The position numbers were made by a program, and so were the translations under genes. The notes under the pieces were generated by a model. The model ran no database searches and was not told the origin of the DNA. It saw only the letters and a list, made by a program, of their open reading frames with translations. Below are positions 44,940-53,999 of a DNA stretch of 64,000 nt, piece by piece. Origin of the DNA: an uncultured Lutibacter sp. (GTDB lineage: Bacteria > Bacteroidota > Bacteroidia > Flavobacteriales > Flavobacteriaceae); contig NZ_CANLZZ010000008.1 in assembly GCF_947495725.1 (NCBI RefSeq), positions 99,906-163,905 of the forward strand. The letters run 5' to 3'. The stretch's first letter is position 1; the number at the start of each line of letters is the position of its first letter.

Positions 44940-46144
44940 TAGGATATAAGCTGTTTTAAAATTAAACCTGCTTGTTCTCCAAACAATGGCGGAATTGCAT
45001 TTCCAATTTGTGAATATCTTGGAACTTCTTGAGTTCTTCGTTTTCCTCCAGTAGTGTATTTTCCTTTGAACTCATATGTGTCTGGAAAAGATTGTATTCT
45101 CGCATATTCACGAACAGTCATAATTCTAGGTTCGCAATAATGAATATAGTCATCAGGTAATGTCGTAATCGTAGGTGTTGGTTTGTTAGCTTCAAGGATT
45201 TTTGTACTACTTTTTTTAAGTTGAAACCTTTCTCTATATGCTGAACTTGTTAGATTTTCATCCAATGCAATTTTAAACCTAGCTTTTACTACATCTGTAT
45301 GTTTTGCAAATCTATGACTGTCAACTTTACCATTCTTTCTTTTATATTTTCGGACAAATTTTTGATAATTTGATAAAGCTTCTCCATAAATTCCTTCATT
45401 AAATTTTGGTGTTTCAGATGCGATGACACCATTAGATTGTAACAAGTCAGAAATTGCATTTTCTAATGTTGGATTGAGAGTAAGATTTTTACTTACTAAA
45501 AAAGATTCTTTATTTTCTTGAATTCCATTAAAAAAGCTTTCCTTATTTATAGATGGATTTTCTTTGATAAAATCATTTTGAATACCAACTAAAATAAATC
45601 TTGTTCGTTTTTGAGGGATTCCATATTTAGAAAAATCGATTAATTGACCTTTAACAGAATATCCCAAATTCTGTAGTTGTTCAACTACATATGTAGAGTA
45701 TGCTTTGCCTTTTTTGTCATTATTTTTAAAACCAAGAGTAAAACCTTTTACATTTTCAAAAAATATTAATTTTGGTTTTACATAGTCTATAAATTTTATA
45801 TAGGAATTAATTAAGTCATTTCTAGAGTCATTTTCTATTCTTCTACCAGCCATTGAAAAACCCTGACAAGGTGGACCACCTGCAACCAAATCTATTTTTC
45901 CGCGTAACTCAATTAGGTTTTTAGAATTATTTTCTAAAATTTCATTTATATCGTGGTGTTTTTGCTCTAACCAATTTGGCCAATCAAAGTGCTTTTTCTT
46001 TTTGATTAGATTATGCTCAAGAGTTTTAAATGCATCTTCACTTTTTTCAATTGCAAAAGCACCTTTCCATCCTGCGTTATGTAAACCGAGAGAAAGTCCT
46101 CCACAACCAGAAAACAAGTCTATATATTTTTTAGAATTACTCAT
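44939..46144 (-). CDS. DNA (cytosine-5-)-methyltransferase (cassette 11)
   Basis: 401 residues. The C5-methyltransferase motifs are present in order: I (DLFSGCGGLSLG), IV with the catalytic Cys93 (GGPPCQGFSMAG), VI (FFENVKGF), VIII (QKRTRFILVG) and X (QIGNAIPPLFGEQ). It would methylate a specific DNA sequence, as a self-protection mark, or without a restriction partner. No restriction endonuclease is in the operon; the kinase and HEPN-like protein take that place. The start is adjacent to the regulator stop. Confidence 0.93.
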   Translation of the reverse strand: MSNSKKYIDLFSGCGGLSLGLHNAGWKGAFAIEKSEDAFKTLEHNLIKKKKHFDWPNWLEQKHHDINEILENNSKNLIELRGKIDLVAGGPPCQGFSMAGRRIENDSRNDLINSYIKFIDYVKPKLIFFENVKGFTLGFKNNDKKGKAYSTYVVEQLQNLGYSVKGQLIDFSKYGIPQKRTRFILVGIQNDFIKENPSINKESFFNGIQENKESFLVSKNLTLNPTLENAISDLLQSNGVIASETPKFNEGIYGEALSNYQKFVRKYKRKNGKVDSHRFAKHTDVVKARFKIALDENLTSSAYRERFQLKKSSTKILEANKPTPTITTLPDDYIHYCEPRIMTVREYARIQSFPDTYEFKGKYTTGGKRRTQEVPRYSQIGNAIPPLFGEQAGLILKQLIS

Positions 46145-46360
46145 TTATGCACTTTCTTTAGTTGAATATAATAATTCTCTTATGTCAATATCTAACGCGT
46201 TAGCAATATTTAATAAATTTTCTAAAGAAGGTTGTCTAGCATTAGTACACCATTGTGATATTGTAGATTCATCTTTCTCTAATTTTTCTGCTAACCATTT
46301 GTTTTTTCTCCTGGTTTCTGCTAGTGCAACTTTGATTCTATTTATTTCCACTTTAGCCAA
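46145..46360 (-). CDS. Xre-type HTH regulator of the methyltransferase operon
   Basis: 71 residues from TTG 46360, or 68 from GTG 46351; the latter leaves a better leader after the -7 box. HTH motif: KNKWLAEKLEKDESTISQWC, followed by RQPSLENLLNIANAL, the Xre/Cro pattern. It resembles controller proteins of restriction-modification systems and probably represses or times the operon. It is the first gene of the compact four-gene unit. Confidence 0.88.
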   Translation of the reverse strand: MAKVEINRIKVALAETRRKNKWLAEKLEKDESTISQWCTNARQPSLENLLNIANALDIDIRELLYSTKESA

Positions 46361-46377
46361 TTAATTTGTGTTTTACG

Positions 46378-46385
46378 CAAATATA
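46378..46385 (-). promoter_or_regulatory. -7 box of the four-gene defence-like operon
   Basis: On the minus strand TATATTTG, a perfect TAnnTTTG. Transcription would begin near 46371, 10-20 bases before the regulator start. It gives this cassette its own promoter, unlike most others in the array. Confidence 0.65.
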
Positions 46386-46439
46386 TTAACTTATTGCTAA
46401 TAATGTTTACATTTCAGAAGATATTTTCCATATGAAAGA

Positions 46440-46513
46440 GTGGTGGGAATAGGCAAGCTCTTTTTATTTTTGAGGCACGAAAAAAATGAAATGTGCTTGA
46501 CTGCGCGTTGGCT
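46440..46513. repeat. Type C hairpin repeat, right copy
   Basis: Stem between AAGCTCTTTTTATTTTT and AAAAAAATGAAATGTGCTT (46455-46498) with compensating changes relative to the left copy and the conserved loop GAGGCACGA. It ends in GCGTTGGCT (46505-46513). The gap 46361-46530 is otherwise the operon promoter region. Confidence 0.7.
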
Positions 46514-46522
46514 TTTCAGCTT

Positions 46523-46661
46523 GCAGGTAACGGTTTTGTGTATGGTTAGTTGCGTGTTTAAGCAACTAATTTAGTAAACAAAAACGAACGCGAGAAAATT
46601 CCGAAGGAATTTTCCAAGTAGGCAACGACCAAAGCAATTAATTATACACGTTGTTGTGCTT
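46523..46661. repeat. attC-like site R3 (class A)
   Basis: Left R box CAGGTAAC (46524-46531), 6-base spacer, stem GTGTATGGTTAGTTGC (46538-46553) pairing with GCAATTAATTATACAC (46634-46649) with three G-T wobbles, spacer GTT, right R box GTTGTGCTT (46653-46661). Inner hairpin GAAAATTCC-GAA-GGAATTTTC. Confidence 0.88.
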
Positions 46662-46664
46662 TCG

Positions 46665-47432
46665 TTATTTCTCCAGTTCTTGCTCAATTTCTTTTAGTAT
46701 GGTTTCTATTTCCGTCTTTATGCGACCAAATAGCCGCGGTCCATTTGTGGCATTAGCTAACAATTGATAACCCAATAGGTAATTTTCAAATTCAGATGAT
46801 TCGAACATCAGCTTGTTATCTAGTTTTTCGGATATCGACTCGTGCTCAAAATCCATAAATCCTATATCCATCACTATTTTCCGTATACTTCCCTTTTCAT
46901 AAAGAATAGTACGCAATTTTTCGTCTGTGAATTCTGCTCCATTTATCTGTTTGTTTAAAAAATTCAATGAACTATCAAAAGAGGCCAAGTTTTGCCTTAA
47001 GCTTTTATTCAAAATGATATTGAGCTTACCTGAACTAATGATGTCATTTAAAACTCCTGTTGCCGGTATATAGCTAATTTCACTACCGAAAATAGGGGCG
47101 AACTTTTGAGAAATTATTTGACTATTGACTGTATTAAGCACCTTTTTGTCAAATAAAGTCAATAGATATTCAAGTGATTGTATACGCAGCTCATTTTCTT
47201 GAATAGAGGTATTTATTTTATTTAGATTCGTTTCAAATTCTGATTGTAGAGATAATAAATATTCCCGCTCTAAACTTCTTTGTTCGTTGTAATTATTGTT
47301 ATTATTAATCTGTAAAGCGATTAATATTCCAATCACAACAAGTATAATTTCACCGACAGCATAAAGTAAATATTTACTGAATTTATTTTCAGTCAGCATT
47401 TTTTGGCGAATTTTTCTAAAAAGATTTATCAT
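46665..47432 (-). CDS. DUF6090 membrane protein (cassette 10)
   Basis: 255 residues. The N terminus MINLFRKIRQKMLTENKFSK and one transmembrane helix (about 24-43, VGEIILVVIGILIALQINN) are characteristic of DUF6090, a family abundant in flavobacterial accessory regions. The remainder is a helical coiled-coil-like periplasmic or cytoplasmic domain. Function unknown. Cassette-specific boxes GTTGTGCTT / AAGCACAAC bound it. Its start is 30 bases from the boundary. Confidence 0.83.
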   Translation of the reverse strand: MINLFRKIRQKMLTENKFSKYLLYAVGEIILVVIGILIALQINNNNNYNEQRSLEREYLLSLQSEFETNLNKINTSIQENELRIQSLEYLLTLFDKKVLNTVNSQIISQKFAPIFGSEISYIPATGVLNDIISSGKLNIILNKSLRQNLASFDSSLNFLNKQINGAEFTDEKLRTILYEKGSIRKIVMDIGFMDFEHESISEKLDNKLMFESSEFENYLLGYQLLANATNGPRLFGRIKTEIETILKEIEQELEK

Positions 47433-47454
47433 TGGTTATTGGTTTCTGATAATG

Positions 47455-47592
47455 AAGCACAACGGGTTTTTATAAGATTTGTGCGACTGGAAAATCGGAG
47501 ATTTTTCGGTTGTAGCAAATCGTTTGTTGAATGTTTGTCGGTTCGTTATTTAGTTTAAATGTGAGCATAAATTTTATGAGGTGTTAGCCACA
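47455..47592. repeat. attC-like site R4 (class B)
   Basis: Left R box AAGCACAAC, spacer, stem TATAAGATTTGTGC (47471-47484) / GCATAAATTTTATG (47565-47578) with three G-T wobbles, right R box GTTAGCCACA (47583-47592). Inner hairpin GGAAAATC-GGA-GATTTTTC. Confidence 0.88.
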
Positions 47593-47593
47593 G

Positions 47594-48811
47594 TTAATTT
47601 TTTACATAAAAGATATTTTCTTTATTAATAATAATTGACTCTGATTTAATTGAATCTCTTAAAAATACATAGTCATTTGAAAATCCAATAATTTTTAATT
47701 TCTCATAACTTTTATTTTCGAAGCTCGGTGTTAGCTTAATTTTCGGTGAATCTATTGACCAATTATTCTCAATTAGATGAATATCTTTATAAATAGAAAT
47801 TCCAATATTTAAGTAAAATTGTGATATAAATGTTAAAATAAACAATGCTTTTAAAGAGTTTTTGAAATATTTAACTGATAGATAATCAGCAATAAAAAAG
47901 AAAATAGGAATTAATAAATAATGAAGGGCTTCATATTTCAATTTTCCATTAATATAAAACTGAAATATAACAGAAATTATTAAGACTATAAAAATGAATA
48001 TATACGAGTTTTTTTGTTTTTTTTTGGCTTTAGTTGATGATAAGTATGAAAGATTCTTTGAATAATCGATTAAGGATATAGTAATACCAATAATAGCAAA
48101 AAAACCAGCTAATAATGCTGCTTCAATTTTTTCGATGGATACAGAAATATAATCAGATAAAGTAAAAAAATTGTGAATATTAAAGCCAAAGTGACGAAAA
48201 TATATCTTACTATAATAGTATGCCCCAATAAAAATAATAGGTGTAATCATTGCAAGAATATTTCCAATTTCTGAAAGTGAAAAATCTATTTTATAAGTAG
48301 ATCTATCATAAAGATTGATAAATTCAGATTTAGTTTTTTTTCTTATAACTTTCGTGAACTCATTTAATTTATCGAGGTTAACATTTGAAACTATTGGATT
48401 AATTGGAAATTTCCTATTCTGAAGTATCTTTTTTCCTCCATATTCTGTATATATTGAATCTCTAACTTTAGCGAATGCGTCAATTAGTTCTAATGAGAGT
48501 TCGTCATTTAGAATAATCTCAATTGAATTTTTAATTTCCTTTTTCCTTTTTTCATATGTTATCTCATCTTTATTATCAAAATTGTACTCAAGTAATTTAG
48601 ATAATACGAAAAAAACCAATTCATCTTGATTATTATCATATCCATAGATTTTTGTATCGAGCAAATTTCTAATCCTAACATTTAAACACCGATATATGTA
48701 TGTTTCAACTTTGAGTGCTTTCTTAAATCTTCTAAATTCAAGTTTTATCTTGAGTTTCTGTAATGGTAAAACAAAAACTTTAAGTATAATATTAATTATT
48801 AATGATTTCAA
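47594..48811 (-). CDS. Polytopic membrane protein, unknown function (cassette 9)
   Basis: 405 residues. Helices are predicted near 195-215, 240-265 and in several segments from about 278 to 355, with a long cytoplasmic N-terminal region (about 1-190). No family was recognised with confidence. The segment YYYSKIYFRHFGFNIHNFF just after the first helix is distinctive and could be a family marker. The cassette is bounded by GTTAGCCACA / TGTGGCTAAC. Start is 28 bases from the boundary. Confidence 0.7.
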   Translation of the reverse strand: MKSLIINIILKVFVLPLQKLKIKLEFRRFKKALKVETYIYRCLNVRIRNLLDTKIYGYDNNQDELVFFVLSKLLEYNFDNKDEITYEKRKKEIKNSIEIILNDELSLELIDAFAKVRDSIYTEYGGKKILQNRKFPINPIVSNVNLDKLNEFTKVIRKKTKSEFINLYDRSTYKIDFSLSEIGNILAMITPIIFIGAYYYSKIYFRHFGFNIHNFFTLSDYISVSIEKIEAALLAGFFAIIGITISLIDYSKNLSYLSSTKAKKKQKNSYIFIFIVLIISVIFQFYINGKLKYEALHYLLIPIFFFIADYLSVKYFKNSLKALFILTFISQFYLNIGISIYKDIHLIENNWSIDSPKIKLTPSFENKSYEKLKIIGFSNDYVFLRDSIKSESIIINKENIFYVKN

Positions 48812-48830
48812 ATTTGTCGTTTCAAATTAT

Positions 48831-48971
48831 TGTGGCTAACGTGATTGTGTATGGTTAGTTGCGTGTTTAAGCAACTAATTTAGTAAACAAAAACGAACGC
48901 GAGAAAATTCCGAAGGAATTTTCCAAATAGGCAACGACCAAAGCAATTAATTATACACGGTGTTGTAAGCA
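48831..48971. repeat. attC-like site R5 (class A)
   Basis: Left R box TGTGGCTAAC, spacer GTGATT, stem GTGTATGGTTAGTTGC (48847-48862) / GCAATTAATTATACAC (48943-48958), spacer GGT, right R box GTTGTAAGCA (48962-48971). It is nearly identical to R3 in the core but has different R boxes. Confidence 0.9.
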
Positions 48972-48975
48972 GTTT

Positions 48976-49845
48976 TTATTCACACATTGCGTTCAAATAA
49001 AAACTCAAATTTTGTCCTCCTTTATCCCAACTATCCATTGCTTTTTCTCTGAAATATGCTGTATGAGTTGGTGAACTTGCAGTTGAAATCGCAAAATATT
49101 TACTCTTTTCATTTGCTTTTACACTTTCAAGCCATTGAATTGTTACTGCAACATCTTCGATTTCTTTATTAAGAAAAATTTCATAAGGTTCTAAATCAAT
49201 TGTAAACCAACCCAGAAAGTTGTCTTTTATTTCGAACACGATGTTCTGTTGAACTATCAAATCTGTAGGAAGTCCGTCTTTAATTCTATAAAAGTTTACC
49301 CTAAATTTTAAAGATTTGAAGTCATTTGAAGTTATATTAAAATTCAAATCTTTGATATGGCAATTTCGTCTCATTTTAAATTTCATTCCTCTTTCTTTAC
49401 TCAATCGGTCGTCAACATCTTTTTCATAATATGAGTAAAAATTCGAGTGAAACAAACCGAGTCCTTTTGATGTCCTTCCAATTTTTTTTGATTTTAGTTT
49501 TATTTTTTTTGAATTCACAACTACTTCATCTAATTCCATATTTTTGGGTTGAAGTAAAATCGGTTTTTTTATTTTATTTAGTTCTGATACCAAATATTTT
49601 TCAGTTTTAAAGCCAATGTATGAAAAAACAACAGTGTCTTTTGAAGATACTTTGTCATTTAATAAAAGCTTGAATAAACCATTGTTATTAGAAACGGTTC
49701 CGACAGTTTTGTTTTTAATTCCAATATTAACATAGGCGAGAGGTTCACTATTCTCGAAATTCCAAACTTTTCCAGTTATTGTTTTTTCTTGAGAGTGAAC
49801 AATTACACTTATAAAAACTGATATTATAGAGAAGAAAATTTTCAT
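48976..49845 (-). CDS. CarboxypepD_reg-like exported protein (cassette 8)
   Basis: 289 residues from ATG 49845 (MKIFFSIISVFISVIVHSQE); ten more codons are open upstream but would hide the signal peptide. After the signal comes a carboxypeptidase-D regulatory-like domain (TGKVWNFENSEPLAYVNIGI and FSYIGFKT), typical of TonB-linked or secreted Bacteroidota proteins. The C-terminal half is beta-rich and not recognised. Probably periplasmic or outer membrane. Cassette boxes are GTTGTAAGCA / TGCTTACAAC. The 139-base 5' region could hold a promoter, but no clear box is seen. Confidence 0.8.
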   Translation of the reverse strand: MKIFFSIISVFISVIVHSQEKTITGKVWNFENSEPLAYVNIGIKNKTVGTVSNNNGLFKLLLNDKVSSKDTVVFSYIGFKTEKYLVSELNKIKKPILLQPKNMELDEVVVNSKKIKLKSKKIGRTSKGLGLFHSNFYSYYEKDVDDRLSKERGMKFKMRRNCHIKDLNFNITSNDFKSLKFRVNFYRIKDGLPTDLIVQQNIVFEIKDNFLGWFTIDLEPYEIFLNKEIEDVAVTIQWLESVKANEKSKYFAISTASSPTHTAYFREKAMDSWDKGGQNLSFYLNAMCE

Positions 49846-49975
49846 AAAGGTCGCTGATTTTTGTTTAGTTAGCAATGTTAAAAAATCAGAAATAATTTTT
49901 AGTTAAGAATTTAATAATTGGGAAAATCTTAAGATTCAGACAATGAATTTGTCGATTTTGAGGCTGTTCTTAAAT

Positions 49976-50175
49976 TGCTTACAACGTCTCGGCTATGGTT
50001 AGTACGGGAATTAAAAGTAGTGAACTTTCGATTAAGCACTTAGCCAAAACTTTTTATTTTGTTTTATCTTTTTTGTTCAAAACCAAATCAAAAGATTTGG
50101 CGGATATTATAAAAACACACTAAACTTTGGATTAAACACCAAAACCCGTATTAATTATAGCCATTGTTGTGGTGC
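49976..50175. repeat. attC-like site R6 (class D, long)
   Basis: Left R box TGCTTACAAC, spacer, stem GGCTATGGTTAGTACGGG (49991-50008) / CCCGTATTAATTATAGCC (50145-50162), 18 bp with three G-T wobbles, right R box GTTGTGGTGC (50166-50175). Inner hairpin CCAAATCAAAAGATTTGG as in R2. Confidence 0.9.
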
Positions 50176-50186
50176 GTATTTTATTT

Positions 50187-51758
50187 TCAAATTGGAAATC
50201 CTTCTCTCCGTAATTCACTTTTTTCTTGTTGGTTGAAGTTTTTTCTAATTAATTCCATTCTTGTTCTGTTTTCCCTTTTCTGTCTAATCCAATGGTATAA
50301 ATTTCCAATTTTAGATTCGGTCAAAGACCAATAACCCTCTGGATTAATTGACTTATTGTAACGAAATGATTTCCATTCTTCTGTCCTATCTTTTTGTCGA
50401 GTTCTAATCCTACCTAAAGGACGTTCTTCGTCAAATACTAAGTACCAAACATCAACGATGTCTTGTTGTATTTCGTCAGGGAGTTCATCAATTCTGTCTC
50501 TTAAAGCACTATTAAACCTGTTTTGAAAATTTGCTTTATTTGGATTTTCTCTTTCTAAAAGGTCATTAACAAATCTTGTAGCAGTATCTACTGGAGTTCT
50601 GCTTTTGGAAGACAAATCGAGAATGTCATTTATTTTCTCCATTACGTCTAATTTTTTCCCTGATTTATTGGCTTTTTTAATTCCTTGTATCCAAGTTCCT
50701 ATGCGAACACCTTTATATTCATAACGTTGGCTTAATCCTACGTTTTCTCCTTCATCAACTGCTTCTTGTAACAATTTCAATTTAGTGTCAGCTTTCCACT
50801 CTTGCCATAATTTATGTGCATCGCCAAAGTAAAATTGTTCCTGTTTTAGTAGTTCTTCGTGGTCGTCAGGTAGTATTTTGTTTTTGTAATAAATCTTTTG
50901 TTTCAAGTACCAATTATAAAGTGAAGGATTTTTGTAATCACTTGGAACAGTAACACTATATTTTTCTCCTTTTTCACGGTTTTCCTTTTTGAACTCTTTA
51001 AATAAATCAAAGAAATCTGGCCAAGAATTCAAATAATCTTGAGTAATTGCAGGTATGTAGTCCGCATCATTTTTGTACGAAGGCGGTTTTGATTCAATTT
51101 CACCTAAAGAACCTTTATCAAATTTTATCTTCTTTCTTTTAGCAAAAGCTTTTTTATTAGATTTTACAAATTCAAACTCAGCATCTGTTTTCGATTCAGG
51201 CCATATAAAGCCTGATTCTTCTAGGTCTTTTAAAACTTCTTGTGTAAGTTTTTGTACATTCTTATCTGTACCATTCAGAATAGGCTCGAAATATTCTTCA
51301 AATTGTCTAACTAACTTTTTTCCTTGCTGATTAGTCTTTGAGAATTCAAAAAATGTAGACGCTTCTATATTATCAAATAGACCAAAACTTGTCAAGTTTG
51401 AAGAACCTGTAATGAAGCGATAATTATGCTTTCCTTGAAAAAAATAGATTTTGGGGTGAAACATTATTTGGTCTTCTGTGCAGAAAATCCAAGTTTCAAT
51501 ATTGTTGTCGATTAAAAACTGAAGAGCTTCTCTCGAAGTCCCTTTTGGTACAATTCCAAGATAGAATTTTAAATACTTAAATTTTTTTGAAGCTTCAAGC
51601 AGTTCTTTCTTAATTCTGTTAATCCCTGACATTTTCGTAAATGCAGAGAACCCAACAAAAGAATAGTAGTCTTCATTTTTAAAGGAATCAATCATATAGT
51701 GTCCAACCGTATTGGTATGGTTTTTATGAAGTCCGTGACCTAAAAATTCTACTCTCAT
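50187..51758 (-). CDS. PLD-superfamily (HKD) nuclease-like protein (cassette 7)
   Basis: 523 residues. A phospholipase-D-type half site at His101-x-Lys103 (MFHPKIYFFQG) and GSSNLTSFG with Asn121; only one HKD motif is visible, as in NgoFVII/BfiI-like restriction nucleases that dimerise. The long C-terminal part (about 240-523) is helical and may bind DNA or a partner. No methyltransferase is adjacent in this cassette. Probably a defence nuclease. Cassette boxes are GTTGTGGTGC / GCACCACAAC. Start is 25 bases from the boundary. Confidence 0.8.
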   Translation of the reverse strand: MRVEFLGHGLHKNHTNTVGHYMIDSFKNEDYYSFVGFSAFTKMSGINRIKKELLEASKKFKYLKFYLGIVPKGTSREALQFLIDNNIETWIFCTEDQIMFHPKIYFFQGKHNYRFITGSSNLTSFGLFDNIEASTFFEFSKTNQQGKKLVRQFEEYFEPILNGTDKNVQKLTQEVLKDLEESGFIWPESKTDAEFEFVKSNKKAFAKRKKIKFDKGSLGEIESKPPSYKNDADYIPAITQDYLNSWPDFFDLFKEFKKENREKGEKYSVTVPSDYKNPSLYNWYLKQKIYYKNKILPDDHEELLKQEQFYFGDAHKLWQEWKADTKLKLLQEAVDEGENVGLSQRYEYKGVRIGTWIQGIKKANKSGKKLDVMEKINDILDLSSKSRTPVDTATRFVNDLLERENPNKANFQNRFNSALRDRIDELPDEIQQDIVDVWYLVFDEERPLGRIRTRQKDRTEEWKSFRYNKSINPEGYWSLTESKIGNLYHWIRQKRENRTRMELIRKNFNQQEKSELRREGFPI

Positions 51759-51774
51759 TTCGTTTTTTTTATAT

Positions 51775-51910
51775 GCACCACAACGGGTTAGAGCATGAAA
51801 AGTTGCGGGTTTGAAAACGCAATTTTCAGCTGTTTAAAATTATGTTTTTTATTTGTTTTAAATATCATGTTAGTTAGAAATAAGCAATTTTTTATGCGCA
51901 TTGTTGGCTA
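51775..51910. repeat. attC-like site R7 (class E)
   Basis: Left R box GCACCACAAC, 8-base spacer, stem GCATGAAAAGTTGC (51793-51806) / GCAATTTTTTATGC (51884-51897) with two G-T wobbles, spacer GCATT, right R box GTTGGCTA (51903-51910), which overlaps the OLD stop codon. Confidence 0.88.
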
Positions 51911-53821
51911 TTGGGCATTTTGTTCAAAACTATCAATCTTAAGGTAAAGCTTTTCAATTAAATCTTTTAATCGTGAGCAATCTTCAATTTTTGCTTTTGA
52001 TTTAAAATCTAAACAGAATTTTTCAGAAAGTTTGAATTTTAATGAATCTAACTTTTGCTTATTAGTTTTCAGAATATGCGATTGATTTTTTAATTGATGA
52101 ATAATCGGTTTATTCACTTCAAGATTAAATGATTCATCCATTTCTTTATCAAAATAATTTTTCACAAACTCTAAAGGGAGTAGATCTTCAATTGTACTAT
52201 CATTTGGTAATTCTGATAATAAGTCTTTCAGAGTGAATAAGTTTGAACCTGAATAAGAATCTGATTGATTCTTTAAAATTAATTTTTTATTATCTCTCCC
52301 TTCTTTGTCAGAATCAAGTAAGATAAAAGCTGATATTTTTTCTTCATTGAGTAATCTTGCAAATCCTGGAGTTTTACTAGCTCCTCCAGCTGATTTTATA
52401 GAATAGAAAAGTTTATTTTTTAAAATATTAAGAGAGTGTGAAATGATATTTTTATCATCATTTCCTTCAACAATTATTATGTTTTTAGGTAGTAGCTCTT
52501 TGAAAAGGTTTAATCCAAAAGCTGAAGTAAGTACAGTATCATCTTCAATATTTGCGTCTTGACTTATTTGAGAAATTCTGGTTTCAGATTTTTCTTTTTT
52601 TACTAACCAATGCCTTTCAGGTGTTTCTGTATCAATCATATAGTGGCTATGAGTGGAAACTAGAACATTATTATTTTTTCCAATTTTCAGGATTTCATCT
52701 CTCATATATCTAACTCCGCTTGGGTGTAAATGAACCTCTGGTTCGTCAATTAGAATAATTCTGTTTTTAAGATTGTTGCTTTCGTTTTGTGCAGATAATG
52801 ATAATATTAAAGATACAAATTGCTTAAAACCATCACTCCTTTGATTCATTGTATAATATGCGAATTTTTTATCTTTATCCTCAATCTGAACTTGACATTT
52901 GGAAGCGTTAATTGATATCCTAATTTTTATTTTATGCTCTTTCCATATACGGTTAATGTGTCTTGTAATTTTATCTGTCATTTTTTCCTGCAATTCATCT
53001 CTTCTTGCTTGATTGCTTAAGGCTCTTTCAATCGTATATTTAATATCTTCATCTTTGGTTTTACCATAGATATTAAATATATTTTTTAGGGGAATTGAAA
53101 TATCTGTATCCTCTTTAAATTTTTCTAGATCAATTACATCATTTATTAAATATTTTGAACTAGATCTCCAGATTTGGATTTTTGGCAAATTATGATTTAA
53201 AACAGTTTTTAAAGATGATGAGATTTTATTTTCCAGAATTGATTTTGTAAGTAGTTTCTGATTCTCTGAAAGAAAAGATTTTGCGTTTTTTTCGGTTATT
53301 TCTTCTTCTATTTCATTGTAATCTTTTAATAATTCTATCGTTTCTTTTTTAGTTGTTTTATTAGCTACTGTTACTGATGAAGTATTAATTATATATTGAT
53401 AAAAAGGTAAATCTGAATTTATAGTTATACTGTAATTTTCATTTGAACCTTCTGAATTTATGTAGGTGTTTTTTTGTAATTTAAGAAATTCAATTTTGTT
53501 AGAAAAGTCTTCGCTAACACCAATTTTTTCAGTTATTTGTTTTCTCCAAAAGGGAATGTGTGTTAACTCTAAATTTGTATATAAATCTATATATCCATTA
53601 TCTTCTTGAGCTTCAAGAAAGCAGTAGTCTTCATAATCAATTGCTGACATTCCTTTGCTAATTAAACTTATAGCTTCTAGGATTGCACTTTTTCCACTTT
53701 CATTCATTCCTACTAAAAATAAGGTGTTGCTTTTCTTTGAACCATCGCCATAAGTTTCAATAGGAATTGTTATATTTTTTATACTTCTGAAATTTTTAAT
53801 GTTAATTGATTTAATTTTCAT
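51908..53821 (-). CDS. OLD-family ATPase/TOPRIM nuclease (cassette 6)
   Basis: 637 residues. Walker A GMNESGKS (38-45) near the N terminus, Walker B around 352-362 (ILIDEPEVHLHPSG), and a C-terminal TOPRIM nuclease domain (IIIVEGNDDKN near 443-452, and FILLDSDKEGRDN). Overcoming-lysogenisation-defect nucleases cut phage DNA, sometimes with a partner; no Gabija-type helicase is in this cassette, so it acts alone or with others. The TAG stop lies inside the R box GTTGGCTA; partner TAGCCAAC is at 53859-53866. Confidence 0.92.
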   Translation of the reverse strand: MKIKSINIKNFRSIKNITIPIETYGDGSKKSNTLFLVGMNESGKSAILEAISLISKGMSAIDYEDYCFLEAQEDNGYIDLYTNLELTHIPFWRKQITEKIGVSEDFSNKIEFLKLQKNTYINSEGSNENYSITINSDLPFYQYIINTSSVTVANKTTKKETIELLKDYNEIEEEITEKNAKSFLSENQKLLTKSILENKISSSLKTVLNHNLPKIQIWRSSSKYLINDVIDLEKFKEDTDISIPLKNIFNIYGKTKDEDIKYTIERALSNQARRDELQEKMTDKITRHINRIWKEHKIKIRISINASKCQVQIEDKDKKFAYYTMNQRSDGFKQFVSLILSLSAQNESNNLKNRIILIDEPEVHLHPSGVRYMRDEILKIGKNNNVLVSTHSHYMIDTETPERHWLVKKEKSETRISQISQDANIEDDTVLTSAFGLNLFKELLPKNIIIVEGNDDKNIISHSLNILKNKLFYSIKSAGGASKTPGFARLLNEEKISAFILLDSDKEGRDNKKLILKNQSDSYSGSNLFTLKDLLSELPNDSTIEDLLPLEFVKNYFDKEMDESFNLEVNKPIIHQLKNQSHILKTNKQKLDSLKFKLSEKFCLDFKSKAKIEDCSRLKDLIEKLYLKIDSFEQNAQ

Positions 53822-53858
53822 TCTGGAGCAATTTTTTATTAATTTTTTTGTCGCCTTG

Positions 53859-53994
53859 TAGCCAACGTTGTTGTATATGGTTTGTTGCGTGGTTTAAGCA
53901 CTAAATTTAGCAAATAAAAACCGAATAGAAAATCCGCGAGGATTTTCGTAAGTAGGCTAGAACTAGCAATAAATTATATACGGTGTTGTAAGTT
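53859..53994. repeat. attC-like site R8 (class A)
   Basis: Left R box TAGCCAAC, spacer GTTGTT, stem GTATATGGTTTGTTGC (53873-53888) / GCAATAAATTATATAC (53966-53981) with three G-T wobbles, right R box GTTGTAAGTT (53985-53994). Inner hairpin GAAAATCC-GCGA-GGATTTTC with a GNRA-type loop. Confidence 0.9.
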
Positions 53995-53999
53995 GTTTT

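Noticed and set aside
51908..53821. Gabija system (OLD nuclease plus UvrD-like helicase)
   Set aside because: The helicase partner is missing from this and adjoining cassettes.
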